From NCBI GenBank assembly GCA_964036045.1, contig OZ038383.1:41562354-41626353 (forward strand): 64,000 bases of DNA, read 5' to 3'. Shown in pieces: positions 1 to 10,899 of the stretch. The notes under the pieces are model-generated. The model made no database searches. It was not told where the DNA came from and was given only the letters and a program-made list of their open reading frames with translations. The position numbers and the translations under genes were made by a program. The DNA is from Eutreptiella sp. 'Long Island Sound 2002'. Taxonomy: Eukaryota; Euglenozoa; Euglenophyceae; Eutreptiales; Eutreptiaceae. Numbering within the stretch: position 1 is the first letter of the stretch; every line of letters begins with the position of its first letter.

Positions 1-2
1 TA

Positions 3-3000
3 TCCGGGAACTTCTATGTGGCCGACATTACTGATTGGGATATGATCATGGGGTACGACTTCATGGTGGCCAACGCCATTGGAGCCCTTCCCCATCGCGC
101 AACGCTGGTCCGGGAGGATGATGAATGCCTCACATGGCTGTCCACGGACTATGCATGCGGATCATCCCAATGGAATGCTGAGGAAGAGGATCGGATCGTC
201 CGAGCGGTGCAAGCTGTGGGTGCCAAATCCAGAGGAGACCGCGGAGTTCAGCTCACGGAGTATGGAATGGCGCCGCAGGTGTACGACAGGATGATCCAGA
301 CGCTGGGAGCCGAAGCGCCCGAGACGGACGTCTTCGCTTCCCGTGAAGCCCCACTTCTGAGGAAGTGTAGGCGGCACTGGCATCGAGGAGACTCAGCCTG
401 GCACCGGCATTGGGGTTTGAAGGAGTGGGGACCCATGTATTGGCATGGCTCCCTGGACAATACCAGACGTACGGTGGAGAAGATCATCGCGGATAGGGCG
501 AAGGGGATCCTGGTCATAACCGGCATAGGATTCACCCCATGTCCGCTGGAGGGTCTCAAGTCGACGCTGGACTCCATCACCCTGAACGAGATGTCATTCG
601 GGCCAGAGGAGGAGCTGTTCATCGACGCCAAGGGTGTATCAATGCCCTCCCCGGGTCAAGCGTGGGGTACCAAGGCTTTCCTGGTAGATGGGGCGCAAAC
701 CCAGCCCACAGGTGATGAAGCATTCATCCGTAGGGTGGAGGCGGTGCCCATGAAGGTCATGTTTGAGCCCAAGGAGGGGACGGATCAGCCTATTGATGGC
801 ATTGACGTCCTGTCCCACGCCGAGATCGACGACGTCGTCCACTACATCCGGATGGGGATGCACGACCGTGTGGCAGCCAAGAAGAGGCGGGCCATGGTCA
901 CATCTCCGCATTGGTGGGATGACAAGATGTTGGTCACCGGCAAGTACGAGAAGGACGAGTTCGTGGCGAGGGTCATGGATCACATCGCGGACCAATATGA
1001 TGGTCCGGTTGGGTTGGACCCACCAACATGGGATTTTCCAAGAATGGGTGCCGATAGCGACAGTCACCAGCCCGAGGCCGCAAATTTTCGAAGATTATCG
1101 GTGGGAAGTGCACCCCACGACGATGAAGACGGCATATCGGACGAGGAGAAGTCAGAATCGGACCCAGAAGAGGCCTATACCGCAGTGCGGTCGGTTGTAT
1201 CTATACCGAAGCAAGCGGCTGAAGAGGCCCAGGAGAACCCGAAGGTCGCCGAGCTGAAGGAGAGGCTGATCAAGGCCTATCCGCGGCTATTCAGTGGCGT
1301 CGCCAACAAGAACCCTCCAGATCGTGGGAGGTTTGGTACAGCGAAGATCAAGCTGAAGCCGAACCCGAAGATCTATCGTCATCGGGAGTACCAACTTCAG
1401 GGCGATCGGGCCGAGGCCATGAAGAAGCTGTTGGCCGAGTTCATTGAGCGGGGCTGGATCGAACCCTCCGACAGTGAGTGGGCCAGCCCAGCCTTCATCG
1501 TGCCCAAGAAGGAGAAGGGCGAGTGGAGGTTGGTGGTTGATTACAGAGGTTTGAACGAGCAGACCGAGCACGACTCGTACTCGCTTCCCCTGATCGACTC
1601 CATCCTCCAGAAGCAACAGAAAAAGCGGATTTTCACGGTGTTGGACCTGAAACACGGTTACCACCAGATGCCGCTACACCCGGACTCCAGGCCCTGCACA
1701 GCGATGTCGACGCCGCTGGGGCCCATGCAGTGGAAAGTGGTGCCTATGGGTGCCAAGAATGGCAACGCCGCTTTCCAGCGCATGATGGAGGACCTACTCG
1801 GTCCTGTCCGGGACTGTGCCGATCCTTTCGTGGATGATATCATCATCGGGTCCGGCACGGAGAACATGACTGAGGACGAGCTCATCGACGCGCATGAGAA
1901 GGATCTGCGCCGAGTGCTCAGCGAGTTGGACAAGCACAACATGGTGTGCAATCCCACCAAAGCCTCACTTTTCGTGAAGGAAGTGGAGTTCGCGGGTCAC
2001 GTGGTTGGTCACGGGCAACGCCGTCCCATGCCTGGGAAGCTGGCGTCCCTGCACCACTGGAAGAAGCCCCAGACCATCAGTGAACTCCGGTCCTTCATGG
2101 GGTTCTGCAATTACTATTCGGGCTACGTCCGGATGTATGCAGAACTCTCGGGGCCGCTGCACAAGATGCTGCAGGCGGGGAAGTTCGATGGCCGGAAGGG
2201 GAGCAAGAAGAAGCTTGCCTGGACCCCTGAGGCTGAGGATGCGTTCAACTGCCTGAAGGAGCGACTCCTGGGGCAGTTGGGGCTGTTTCTGGTGGACCCG
2301 GACAAGGGATTCGTGCTACGGACAGACGCCTCGGACTATGCCGTGGGGGCAGTCCTCGAGCAAGTCCGGGACGACGGGACTCATGTTCCCGTGGCGTTTT
2401 GGAGCAGGATCCTGGCCGAGGGCCAACGCCGAACATGGACCGCGAGGGAGAAGGAGACATGCGCCATTGTATGTGCGCTCAGGAAGTGGTCTGGGCACAT
2501 CGGACTGCAGCCGGTGGTGGTTTGCACGGACCACCAGTCCCTACAGAGCTGGCACAAGGAGCATGTCGACACCCCCTCAGGACCAGCGGCTAGGAGGGCC
2601 CGATGGCACGAGACGTTCGCCAAGTTCGACCTCAGCGTCGTGTACGTCCCGGGGAAGGACAACACTGTGGCGGATTGCCTCAGTTGCTGGGCCTACCCCG
2701 CGGGCAAGGCGTGGATGGACATATCCAGCCATGGCGACGCCGAGGAGACCGAGGAGGCCAAGCGCATCATCGAGATGGAGAAGGTCATGGAGCAAGAGGG
2801 AGTCAAGTGTTTTGTGGTGATGGCAAACCGTACGGACCTGGCCAAGTTCCGGGGTGCCCGCGTCCAAGCTATTCGAGAGGAAACCCTCGAGCAATGGATG
2901 GTGGCCCCTGTAGAGCTAGTCAAGTCGGTGCTCACAGAGGACTGGTCGGATGACTACACGGCATCCGAGCACTGGAGCAAGTACTGGAATGCCGTGAGCG

Positions 3001-4469
3001 CCCCGTCGGACGATGAATGGCCCGGGGGCTTGACCGAGGATGGCGACAAGTTGTTCCTCAAGGACAAGCTGCTGGTGCCCGAAAATCGAGTGGAGGAGCT
3101 CATCGACCATTGGCACAACGCCCAGCTCATGCACCCTGGCCGAGACAAGATGCAGCAGGACCTGGAGTGGCGTTTCAAGTTCCCTCCGGGGTACTACGCC
3201 ATCCTGGATAGGTACTGCAGCAACTGTGCCGTGTGTCGGGCCACGAAGAGCCCCAACCACTCCACAGCGGGCAACCCGGTGTACACGGCTATACCGGAAG
3301 CCCCTATGCGGTCCGTGGCCATGGATGTGTTCGCCATGCCTGAGGTCACCGTGGAAGGTGAGACCTACGACTGTGTCATCCTGGCGGTGGACAGACACAG
3401 CGGGTATATCGTGGCAGTCCCGGGCAAGAAGTCCAAGAAGAAGGACAAGAAGGACAAGCATGGAGTGGGGCTGCAGGCCAAGACCGTCGCTAATGCCATG
3501 ATCAGGCATTGGCTGACGATTTTCGATGTCCCAGCGGTCATCTGCAGCGATCGGGGCAGTCAATTCGTGGGGACCTGGTTCAAGACGATGTGCAAGCACA
3601 TGGGGATTCGGTATGCCAAGACCGTGGCATACCACAGCCGGTCGAATGGCTGGGCTGAGGTGGCCGGGCGGCAGATGTTCGAGAAGTTCCGCCAGCTACA
3701 CATCGACGAACCGGGCCGGAATTGGTATAATTCGCTGTGGAGAGTACTCCAGGCGTATCACGACCTTCCGGGACCTACTGGACTGTCGCCCCATCGCATC
3801 ATGTTCCTACGGGATCGAGTGTCACGCACTCTCCCGTGGATGAACCATGGCAAAGTGGCCCGGGATGCGAGCGCTATGATGTCTGAGGCGGACGACACGG
3901 CGGCCAAGGTGTGCAAGGCACTTCAGGACGAGCACGACAAGAGGGCCAAGTACTTCAAGCAGGGAAAGGTCCAGAAGTATGCTCTCCAAGACACCGTGCG
4001 GGTGGAGCGGCACCACAAGGATGTCCTGTCCAGACATCGGCAGGCATCTTGGTATGTGCCGGGGGTAATCGTGCGGAAGGTCGGGCAGGATGTGTATGCG
4101 GTTCGAGTGGGGGATAACAAGATCCTGGACCGCGACCATACCCAGCTTCGTCCCCGAGCACCAGACCCCAGCGGACGTTCCGTCACCTTCGAGTTCACGG
4201 CCGGCGATGTGGACTCGGACGACGAGGGTGAGGACGACGACTTCACCGCTGAGAAGATCCTGGCGGACAAGCCGGACCCGGGGACGCCTGGGGGTAGGCT
4301 ATATAAGGTCCGTTGGAAGGGATTCGCCGCATTCAGGGATTCGTGGGAACCTCCGAGCAGTTTCGTGCCGAGATATACCACAGTCTGGATGGACTACCTA
4401 AAGAAAAAGGGTATTTCTTTGGATGTCAAGGACGTATTGGTCCATTTGGTCGCTGCTGTAGCACCGTAA
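3..4469 (+). CDS. Ty3/gypsy element 1 pol polyprotein (5' end outside window)
   Basis: The frame is open at the window edge and runs about 1,489 codons to a stop at 4467-4469. It begins in the tail of an aspartic protease (DWDMIMGYDF near 48). A methyltransferase-like segment follows (about 320-680, TDVFAS then YWHGS). Reverse transcriptase covers about 1360-2150 with catalytic FVDD near 1830. RNase H starts near 2310 (RTDASDYAVG). The integrase has an HHCC zinc site (about 3100-3235) and a D,D,E core (VDRHSG near 3390, SDRGSQ near 3548, E near 3655). A C-terminal chromodomain lies at about 4240-4410 (LYKVRWKGF, DSWEP). This is the typical order of a chromovirus pol, which copies element RNA and targets integration to chromatin. 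It has no internal stop or frameshift, so it is the best preserved element in the window. Gag and the 5' LTR lie upstream of the window. Confidence 0.93.
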   Translation, partial: SGNFYVADITDWDMIMGYDFMVANAIGALPHRATLVREDDECLTWLSTDYACGSSQWNAEEEDRIVRAVQAVGAKSRGDRGVQLTEYGMAPQVYDRMIQTLGAEAPETDVFASREAPLLRKCRRHWHRGDSAWHRHWGLKEWGPMYWHGSLDNTRRTVEKIIADRAKGILVITGIGFTPCPLEGLKSTLDSITLNEMSFGPEEELFIDAKGVSMPSPGQAWGTKAFLVDGAQTQPTGDEAFIRRVEAVPMKVMFEPKEGTDQPIDGIDVLSHAEIDDVVHYIRMGMHDRVAAKKRRAMVTSPHWWDDKMLVTGKYEKDEFVARVMDHIADQYDGPVGLDPPTWDFPRMGADSDSHQPEAANFRRLSVGSAPHDDEDGISDEEKSESDPEEAYTAVRSVVSIPKQAAEEAQENPKVAELKERLIKAYPRLFSGVANKNPPDRGRFGTAKIKLKPNPKIYRHREYQLQGDRAEAMKKLLAEFIERGWIEPSDSEWASPAFIVPKKEKGEWRLVVDYRGLNEQTEHDSYSLPLIDSILQKQQKKRIFTVLDLKHGYHQMPLHPDSRPCTAMSTPLGPMQWKVVPMGAKNGNAAFQRMMEDLLGPVRDCADPFVDDIIIGSGTENMTEDELIDAHEKDLRRVLSELDKHNMVCNPTKASLFVKEVEFAGHVVGHGQRRPMPGKLASLHHWKKPQTISELRSFMGFCNYYSGYVRMYAELSGPLHKMLQAGKFDGRKGSKKKLAWTPEAEDAFNCLKERLLGQLGLFLVDPDKGFVLRTDASDYAVGAVLEQVRDDGTHVPVAFWSRILAEGQRRTWTAREKETCAIVCALRKWSGHIGLQPVVVCTDHQSLQSWHKEHVDTPSGPAARRARWHETFAKFDLSVVYVPGKDNTVADCLSCWAYPAGKAWMDISSHGDAEETEEAKRIIEMEKVMEQEGVKCFVVMANRTDLAKFRGARVQAIREETLEQWMVAPVELVKSVLTEDWSDDYTASEHWSKYWNAVSAPSDDEWPGGLTEDGDKLFLKDKLLVPENRVEELIDHWHNAQLMHPGRDKMQQDLEWRFKFPPGYYAILDRYCSNCAVCRATKSPNHSTAGNPVYTAIPEAPMRSVAMDVFAMPEVTVEGETYDCVILAVDRHSGYIVAVPGKKSKKKDKKDKHGVGLQAKTVANAMIRHWLTIFDVPAVICSDRGSQFVGTWFKTMCKHMGIRYAKTVAYHSRSNGWAEVAGRQMFEKFRQLHIDEPGRNWYNSLWRVLQAYHDLPGPTGLSPHRIMFLRDRVSRTLPWMNHGKVARDASAMMSEADDTAAKVCKALQDEHDKRAKYFKQGKVQKYALQDTVRVERHHKDVLSRHRQASWYVPGVIVRKVGQDVYAVRVGDNKILDRDHTQLRPRAPDPSGRSVTFEFTAGDVDSDDEGEDDDFTAEKILADKPDPGTPGGRLYKVRWKGFAAFRDSWEPPSSFVPRYTTVWMDYLKKKGISLDVKDVLVHLVAAVAP

Positions 4470-7140
4470 TGGATCCCCCTTGACATTTTGTTTGTTTCTG
4501 TGAATGGGGAGACAAGTGAGGGCGTTCATCCGGGGATTTTTCGGCCTTGATTGGCCATATACCCCCTTCGCTCGATCTCCACATACATATTACATTGTGG
4601 TATACTTATTTATGTCGACCGACGACCTTTTTCTATCTTTGATCCCCTTGGTCCATGTTGTAGATCAAGAGGAGACCGGATATGGCGTAGGGCGCTGATT
4701 ATCAGTGTCCTCACCCCTCCCCTGGGGCATGGGGGACGCCTACGACGTGTGTGGGGCCTCCATGTGTCCTTGGGACATGGAGGCGGAGGTTGGAGCCCGT
4801 TTCGGTCCTCCCGTCCTCTCTTCATTGGTTTCCGAGCGGATACAACGCTCTGAGAAGGGGGGTGAAGCCGGTTCGGACCACCGTGGCCATCTTGGGGTCA
4901 CTTGGGGTGTGTATCTATGTGCCGGCAAGCCGCCATTGGCTGATATCATACTCTCCCATCCACCTGACCTAACCCGATGTGATAGTGTGATAGGTTTGGT
5001 CATTGCGGCTATGAGCGGCAACATTCAGTACCGAGGCGCCGCCAGCGGAGATTTATATATCGGAATATCAGGAATCAACAGGGTTTTTTTATCATAATGT
5101 TTCCGTCATTTTTCAGCCTTTCGTTCTGATAGTCAATGTATCGGCGACTGTCAGTTGGCTCGCGATTTTGCGTTAACCGATTGGTTAACTGTTATTTCCA
5201 GATATTTTGACGGATATTCCGTTGAAGGGTCAGATCTCATCAGCAAAGGGTTCGTTGCTTCCGCAATTCTCTAAATAAGCATTCGAAATTTTAATCAGAT
5301 TTTTTCGCGATGTCGAAATCGGATTTTCGACTTCGACATCGCCGCACTTGATTTGGACTTCTTCGAGTGGTCGTACTCCTTTCCCTATGCCCGAATCAGG
5401 TTTCCCTTATACTTGCCACCCATTTGACTTGGAGATATAAGGGAAACAAAAATGAATCGTGGGACCACTTTGAAGGGCCATATCTACGAGCGAGTGTGAG
5501 GAAAGAGAATAGGGAAAGTTGGGTTGCAAGCGCCTTAGTCTCAAGTTAATTTGGGAAGCACCAAACGCCTTTGGTGCGCACACATGCCCGGTGTGGCAAG
5601 GGATAAGGGTCAAGAGGGTATAAAGTAATATATAACTCTTGGACCGTGCAACCGAATATTTTAATGCGACTATCGAGTGTACCGCATGAGTGTTGGGGTT
5701 GCATAGCAACTTTCATTGGGTTCCCACGTATTTTTAACGTGAAGTTATGGTCATGGAGGGTCATGGCATACCATGGTGGGAGCCTATTTTAAGGGCTATG
5801 TGTGATATTGGTAGTATTGTCTTGATATGCTCACGCCCATGTTATATATCTTCGTGTGGCCGAAGAGATGGGGAGCCATACGTGACAAGGGCTTTGCCCA
5901 TGTCCCAATTGTGGAATTCAAAGCGCTAGACCAAGTCTACCGCGTATGTATTGCTCATGGTATGTTTGACAAAGAGATCCATGGGTGCACTCCCATTTTC
6001 ATGGGGCATGTAGATATTAGTGGCGAAGGTATCTTCATGCGCCCGATTGGGGATCCAAGTGGGGGAATTGTTTGCAAATGGTTCCAATCATTTGTGTATT
6101 GAATCATGAGCGGATATCATGGGTGAGCATAGAGATATACTATCATGACAACTTTGTATTTGGACATATTTTCGTGTTTTTGACCTCATTTTATGCTCAT
6201 TTTTGTGTTTTATGTGCTCAACTGGTCGGCTAACAGCAAAGTGCCTAGAGATCCGTGAACTATGGTATGTTGCTTATATGTTGGCATATGCTTCGGTGTT
6301 GCATGTCAGCATATGCCGGATCACGTAGTCACTTTGGCTTGGCACACAAGGCCTGACAAAATTAGGTCTCAAATTCATGAGTTGACTTGTGAAGCATGTC
6401 ATGTACATAACCGGAAGAGTTTCGGAGCCAATGATGGGATATTCTTGGGCATTCACCTTTGGTCTATATCACCCTTGTATATTACTTTCCGGTTTGACAC
6501 ATGCATGGAGCATTTGGATATTTGCCGTATGCATTTTTGAGTATATAATTGACTTTTGGGCATAAGGGTGTGATTTACCTGATTTTGCCATGTTGTGAGG
6601 TCAACATCATGGGGCAGTCCTCCAAGCCCAATCAACTCCAAGTCCAACCAAGGTTATGTCAGGGTAGGGCATGGTCCTGAGTGCCACTCTAGGCCATGAC
6701 ACGCTACCTTCCCCATTGGGCTAGGATTTGGAGGCTTGGGAGTGAACACATTTTTGGGGTTTATGTAGTGACTTTTGATACATGGCATTTAACCATCTGA
6801 TTGGACTGGGTTCAGGGCATCATGTTGGTGAGTCAAGGGAAGGTCTTGAGTCCAGGGAATGAGGGGTCTATGGCTGTGATTGTGTAAGTTTCCATCTTTC
6901 CCCAACTTCGCTTTATTTGTGTTCATATGCTAATTTCAGGGCTTTCTTCCTTGGTGCAATTCTTGTACATGCCCGCCACCGTGGGAATACCGGTGTACTG
7001 AACGAAAGCCCGCAGCCTGATTTGGATTGTGAATTGGGTTATTGCTATACTTGTGGGATCTGGTTGCTGTTCAGGGTTGAAGGAGGATTACATTTTCTAT
7101 ATTTTTGGATTTGGACCCTGGATTTTGAGGATCTTGAGAA
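4470..7140. other. Gene-poor stretch downstream of Ty3 element 1
   Basis: This should contain the 3' untranslated region and 3' LTR of element 1, but no second LTR copy is in the window to define the edges. I find no convincing protein; the open frames are short and carry no recognisable motif. The first 500 bases are GC-rich and the rest is AT-richer with T runs. One clear hairpin lies at 5307-5342. Confidence 0.5.
5307..5342. repeat. Perfect 11-bp inverted repeat hairpin
   Basis: GCGATGTCGAA at 5307-5317 is the exact reverse complement of 5332-5342, separated by 14 bases. It could form a stable stem. No gene is adjacent, so its role is unknown. Confidence 0.6.
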
Positions 7141-7227
7141 ATGCAATCGTTGATCCGGAGCAAGTCAGCAGGGGTGACAGGCGGAAGGGGCACAGCGGGG
7201 GCCGGTCCTGGTAGGGACCTTCTTTAT

Positions 7228-7547
7228 GCCAAAGTCAGGCATTGGCTGACGATTTTTGATGTCCCAGCTGTCATCTGCAGCGATCGGGGCAGTCAAACTG
7301 TGGGGACCTGGTTCAAGACGATGTGCAAGCACATGGGGATTCGGCACGCCAAGACCGTGGCGTACCACAGCCGGTCGAATGGCTGGGCTGAGGTGGCCGG
7401 GCGGCAGATGTTCGAGAAGTTGTGCCAGCTGCACATTGACGAACCGGGCCGGAATTGGTATAATTCGCTGTGGAGAGTGCTCCAGGCGTATCACGACCTT
7501 CGGAGACCCACTGTACTGTCACCCCATCGTATCCTGTTCCTACCACC
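7228..7547 (+). pseudogene. Ty3 element 1-type integrase core fragment
   Basis: The translation is nearly identical to the integrase core of the 3-4469 polyprotein (HWLTIFDVPAVICSDRGSQ through the catalytic E region to RVLQAYHDL). It corresponds to about 3503-3815. One visible change is SQF to SQT beside the second catalytic Asp. No pol sequence precedes or follows it, so this is an isolated fragment of a related copy, spliced onto unrelated sequence at both ends. Confidence 0.88.
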
Positions 7548-7549
7548 AC

Positions 7550-9145
7550 CACATTTTCTGCCACTTCCAACTCCCTTCCACACCCGAATACCCCGCCCCC
7601 CTCCCCTCAACCCTTTTTCGCCGCCTCACGCAGGAGGAAGAATCCAATTTTCAAGCATATTTAGGAGCTCCTGTAGCTTGGGCGCAGATCTACCCTACGC
7701 AGGTTCCTTCCCCACTCTTCACCGAACACATTACATCGCTTTGTCAGCAGATATCCCGTGCGTTCCATAACATCACTGGACCCCCACAGGAGCACAAAGA
7801 CACCTCTCTTCAGAAAAAGTTTAAATCACTGCTAGTCAACCTCCCACACGGAGGGAAACCACGCAAGGGACCGGCCTCATGCTGGCTCCGCAGCCGTTGT
7901 TGTTTGGTCAGATAGAACCACACTAGGACTGGCCATCCCTTGTCCTTATCGCTCTAGCAAGAATTCAAAATTCTGGGCCCTGATTCAAACAGTGCGCTAC
8001 CTGCACTCAATTGAAACCTCTTGAACTGTATTTTTCTGCGTTCACAACTCACAAGTTGTTCAAAACGTCGACGTCTATATCTCAGGGTACTCCAGCCCCC
8101 CTGCAACTAGCTCAGCCCAAGCCACGTGGCAAACGGTCATTTATGAATTTGTGGACGACATCACCTTTAATTTAGGGATCAGCTTGTTGAGGGCTCACGT
8201 CGGCTTCGCCGGAAATGAGATGGCGGATGCCCTCGCTAAATACGCCTCTCACGCGCTCCGAGTCCTCAGTTGACACCGCCAACCCCCTGACTCCCATTCA
8301 GTTACTTTTCAAGGCAACCCTGCCACCCACGAATTTGGTGGCTCCCAAAGGCAATCCCTTTACCCTAGGCACCAACACACTGGCATCCACAAAAAGACAA
8401 GCTTTGATTGGTCTTCCCACTATTTCTGGTTCAGTGCGTTTGCCGACAAGTGGGCCATGGGCGTTAAAGACGTCTTTGGAGCAGCCCCGCACTTCCAACT
8501 GGCTGAGCGCCTTTGCCCTGATTGTAATGCACGACACCCGCTTGATCTCACACCCTGCATAGCCTTCTGCAACGAGTTTCGCCCGTTTCTCCACCGCATG
8601 GCTGATTGCTGGGGCCCAAATTTTGCCCACCTGGTGCACATGTGGCTCCGGGGGCACCGTACACCAGGAGAACTGCGTATCCTTGCCCGTACGTTGGTCC
8701 CCCTGTCGCTGTATGCTTCCCTAGCACCGGATAGAGATTCGGCTAAAGGGCTCTATGCAGTTCTGCCAGCTAGACGCCAACTCCTCAGCAAAATCTGTAA
8801 AGAGGCCTGCTCCCGGCGCCAACAGCAGCCCCTTCCAAATCCTGTCGCACCCCCCTTCTCAGCTAACACTGTGTTTGATTCGCGTGGTGCCTTCAGCTCT
8901 TCCGACAGACCCCTCCCCTCAAGCAACACGTGTACACGCCTCCCTCTGCCGTCCTGCTTCAGGTCATGCCAAAGCCGGCACGCCGAGCTTCACATAAACG
9001 CAAATCACCGGCAACCGACCCAAAGGGCAGCAAGAAGGTACTCTCAAAATCTCGGCAAGGACCCCCCCTTCCAGAGCAACGCCGTCAAGCATCCATTCAC
9101 GAGTTCCTAGGACAAGTACCAGTCATTCCCAGGGCACCGGACTGA
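7550..9145 (+). pseudogene. LINE ORF2 3' remnant (RNase H and C-terminal zinc motif)
   Basis: Broken frames spell the end of a non-LTR retrotransposon ORF2. An RNase H-like segment ends in AHVGFAGNEMADALAKYAS (about 8190-8250), the usual HxGxxGNExAD signature. It is followed by a tail with a C-x2-C-x4-H-x6-C zinc-type motif (CPDCNARHPLDLTPC near 8515-8560). Endonuclease and reverse transcriptase domains are absent, consistent with 5' truncation. At least two frameshifts and one stop interrupt it. The left edge abuts the integrase fragment at about 7547. I could not define a poly-A tail or target duplication. The I/Tad-like clade is an inference from the RNase H and the zinc tail. Confidence 0.7.
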
Positions 9146-9932
9146 GTTTAATAACCGTTTTTCGACCATGCACCCTCCTTTCTGGTAGTGTACACCAGCG
9201 TTTTTGGCATCCGTCCTTCTCATGCACACGAACTGTTTTCTTCCCTTCCAGAACCTCAAGGCAAAAGTTAATTCGTTAACCGCCATCACCGGAAGTTGAT
9301 GTCTCCATCCGCGACGTGCTAGTGGTGCTGTACTTAGCTGCCTAAGCCTAGCAGTGGAACGCGTACTCACCGTCTTTAATTTCCCTTTCTACGCCCAGTG
9401 CTTGCCCGCACCTGTCCCGAGTCCCCTGCCCTCCCGTCACCCCCCCGCAGGCTGCCGCACACAACCACCCCCCCACAGTCTCCGTGCCCCCCCCGCCCCT
9501 GTTCCGTACACCTTGATTTACCACTGTCCTCTGCGTTCCTTCCCCTATCTGGCATTCGCCTCTGAAAGGACATTCTCTCTTGAGTCAGTTTTCTTTTGGT
9601 GTTTGCAGGAACACACTCCAGCCATACCCCTGAGCCAGCCCAATTGGAGGGCCAGGAGGAGTGACAGTGATCAGCAGACAGTGGTCCGTTGTAGCTGTAC
9701 ATACTTCAGGTGCCTGATTCGCTGTGGAGTATGTTAATGGGCACTCTGATTGTGCTGGGCAGTGTTTTTTCCACACAGGGCCTCGGTCAGACTCAAGTAG
9801 CCTGACTTGGCTATGCCAAATCGGCCGCGCGAACCATAACCACCCACAGTGGGTCAACACACCCCCATCAGGCCCGGCTGTACCATTAGTTGAACTGCAG
9901 CAGAACTCTCAAGGCGTTGACATATTTCAAAA
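9146..9932. other. Non-coding stretch with C-rich low complexity
   Basis: No supported gene. Positions 9410-9510 are rich in C runs. The rest shows no repeats shared with other parts of the window. It is probably 3' flanking sequence of the minus-strand gene that ends at 9933. Confidence 0.4.
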
Positions 9933-10281
9933 TTAACCACGACGGTGTGACACCTCTGCAGCGGATGTGGCTTTTTTTGGTGCGGCCGGCTCATTTGCAT
10001 GTGGAACACCATGGTCACTTGCTTCGTTTGGGCTCCCCACTTCTTTTGGATCTTGGTTCGGGCTCTGATTTTCTTGCCGTGCTTGCGGTTCTGGCGGTAC
10101 TGTCGCCTTTGCGTTTTTCTTCTTCTTTGGCGCTTTAGGTTCTAGGCTGTTGCCTCTGTCTCCTTTCTTCTTCTTCTTCGATGCCGGCTTCTCCTCGTGT
10201 GACTCGCTTTCGGTCGTGGTAGCGCTATCCGATTCCACCTCTAGTCTTTTTTGTTTGGTAGAGTTCGCCCCACGCCTGTCC
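9933..10281 (-). pseudogene. 3' portion of a split minus-strand gene (continues from 54491-56227)
   Basis: This is a lysine- and glutamate-rich tail (ESDSATTTE, ASKKKKKGDRG, EPKAPKKKK) ending at a stop at 9933. If the nested elements at 10287-54490 and one copy of the 5-bp TTCTG duplication are removed, this frame joins exactly to the frame ending at 54491-54495. The junction then reads ESSQK then DRRGANSTK with no stop or shift. It is therefore the C-terminal part of the gene whose upstream part lies near 55 kb. It is low in complexity and probably nuclear (basic patches), but the function is unknown. Confidence 0.75.
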
Positions 10282-10286
10282 TTCTG

Positions 10287-10842
10287 CAACAGTTTAGTAT
10301 TGCCATTTGCGATCAGCTGCAGAGACTCGCGAGATCGCGTGTTCAAGCACAGTGGTGATTGGCTGCAGAGGTTGACTGAGATTGCTTCTTCACCCAGACT
10401 TGGAGCTGAAGGGGCCAGACATTTCTTGATGTATTGATTTCACGGTGTCAATAAACCTTTAGGTGCCAGTGGCGGTTGCGGATCAGTCAGAAAGTTATAT
10501 AGGAGAGTCGATTCTAAATGTCCATTGATGCCGATTGATTGTTCCTCTATGGTGAAGCATTGTAGGCTTGATTTTAAGATTTGTCTTCCATTGACAAGTA
10601 TATGCAATCCCGATCTTGGTTTGTTATTTTGGGTTAATTTTGTGTTACCATCCTTTAGAACGGATATATGATGCATCTATTAGAGTTTCAGTCTTCCGGA
10701 CTTTGAGACTATTCAAGACCTTCGAGATTCCTTTTGGTATTGTGCCTTGCCTCTCTCCTTGTGGGCCAATTGAGGATCATTGTGGTGAAAATCAAGCTTT
10801 GGGGAATATTGCGAAATATTTTGTGTTTCTAGTTCTTGGGAT
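10287..10842 (+). repeat. 5' LTR of Ty3 element 3
   Basis: This 556-bp repeat matches 53936-54490 along its whole length. It contains AATAAA near 10450, a plausible polyadenylation signal marking the U3-R region. Judged by the target duplication, the ends are CAACA...GGGAT and not the usual TG...CA. A start codon for the gag-like frame follows 57 bases after the repeat. Confidence 0.78.
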
Positions 10843-10899
10843 TGAAAACTCTAATCTCTCTCGTGTATCCGCAGCCAATCAGATAAATTCACCACCAAA

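Noticed and set aside
1287-1664. Minus-strand open frames over Ty3 element 1
   Set aside because: Shadows of the strongly supported plus-strand polyprotein.
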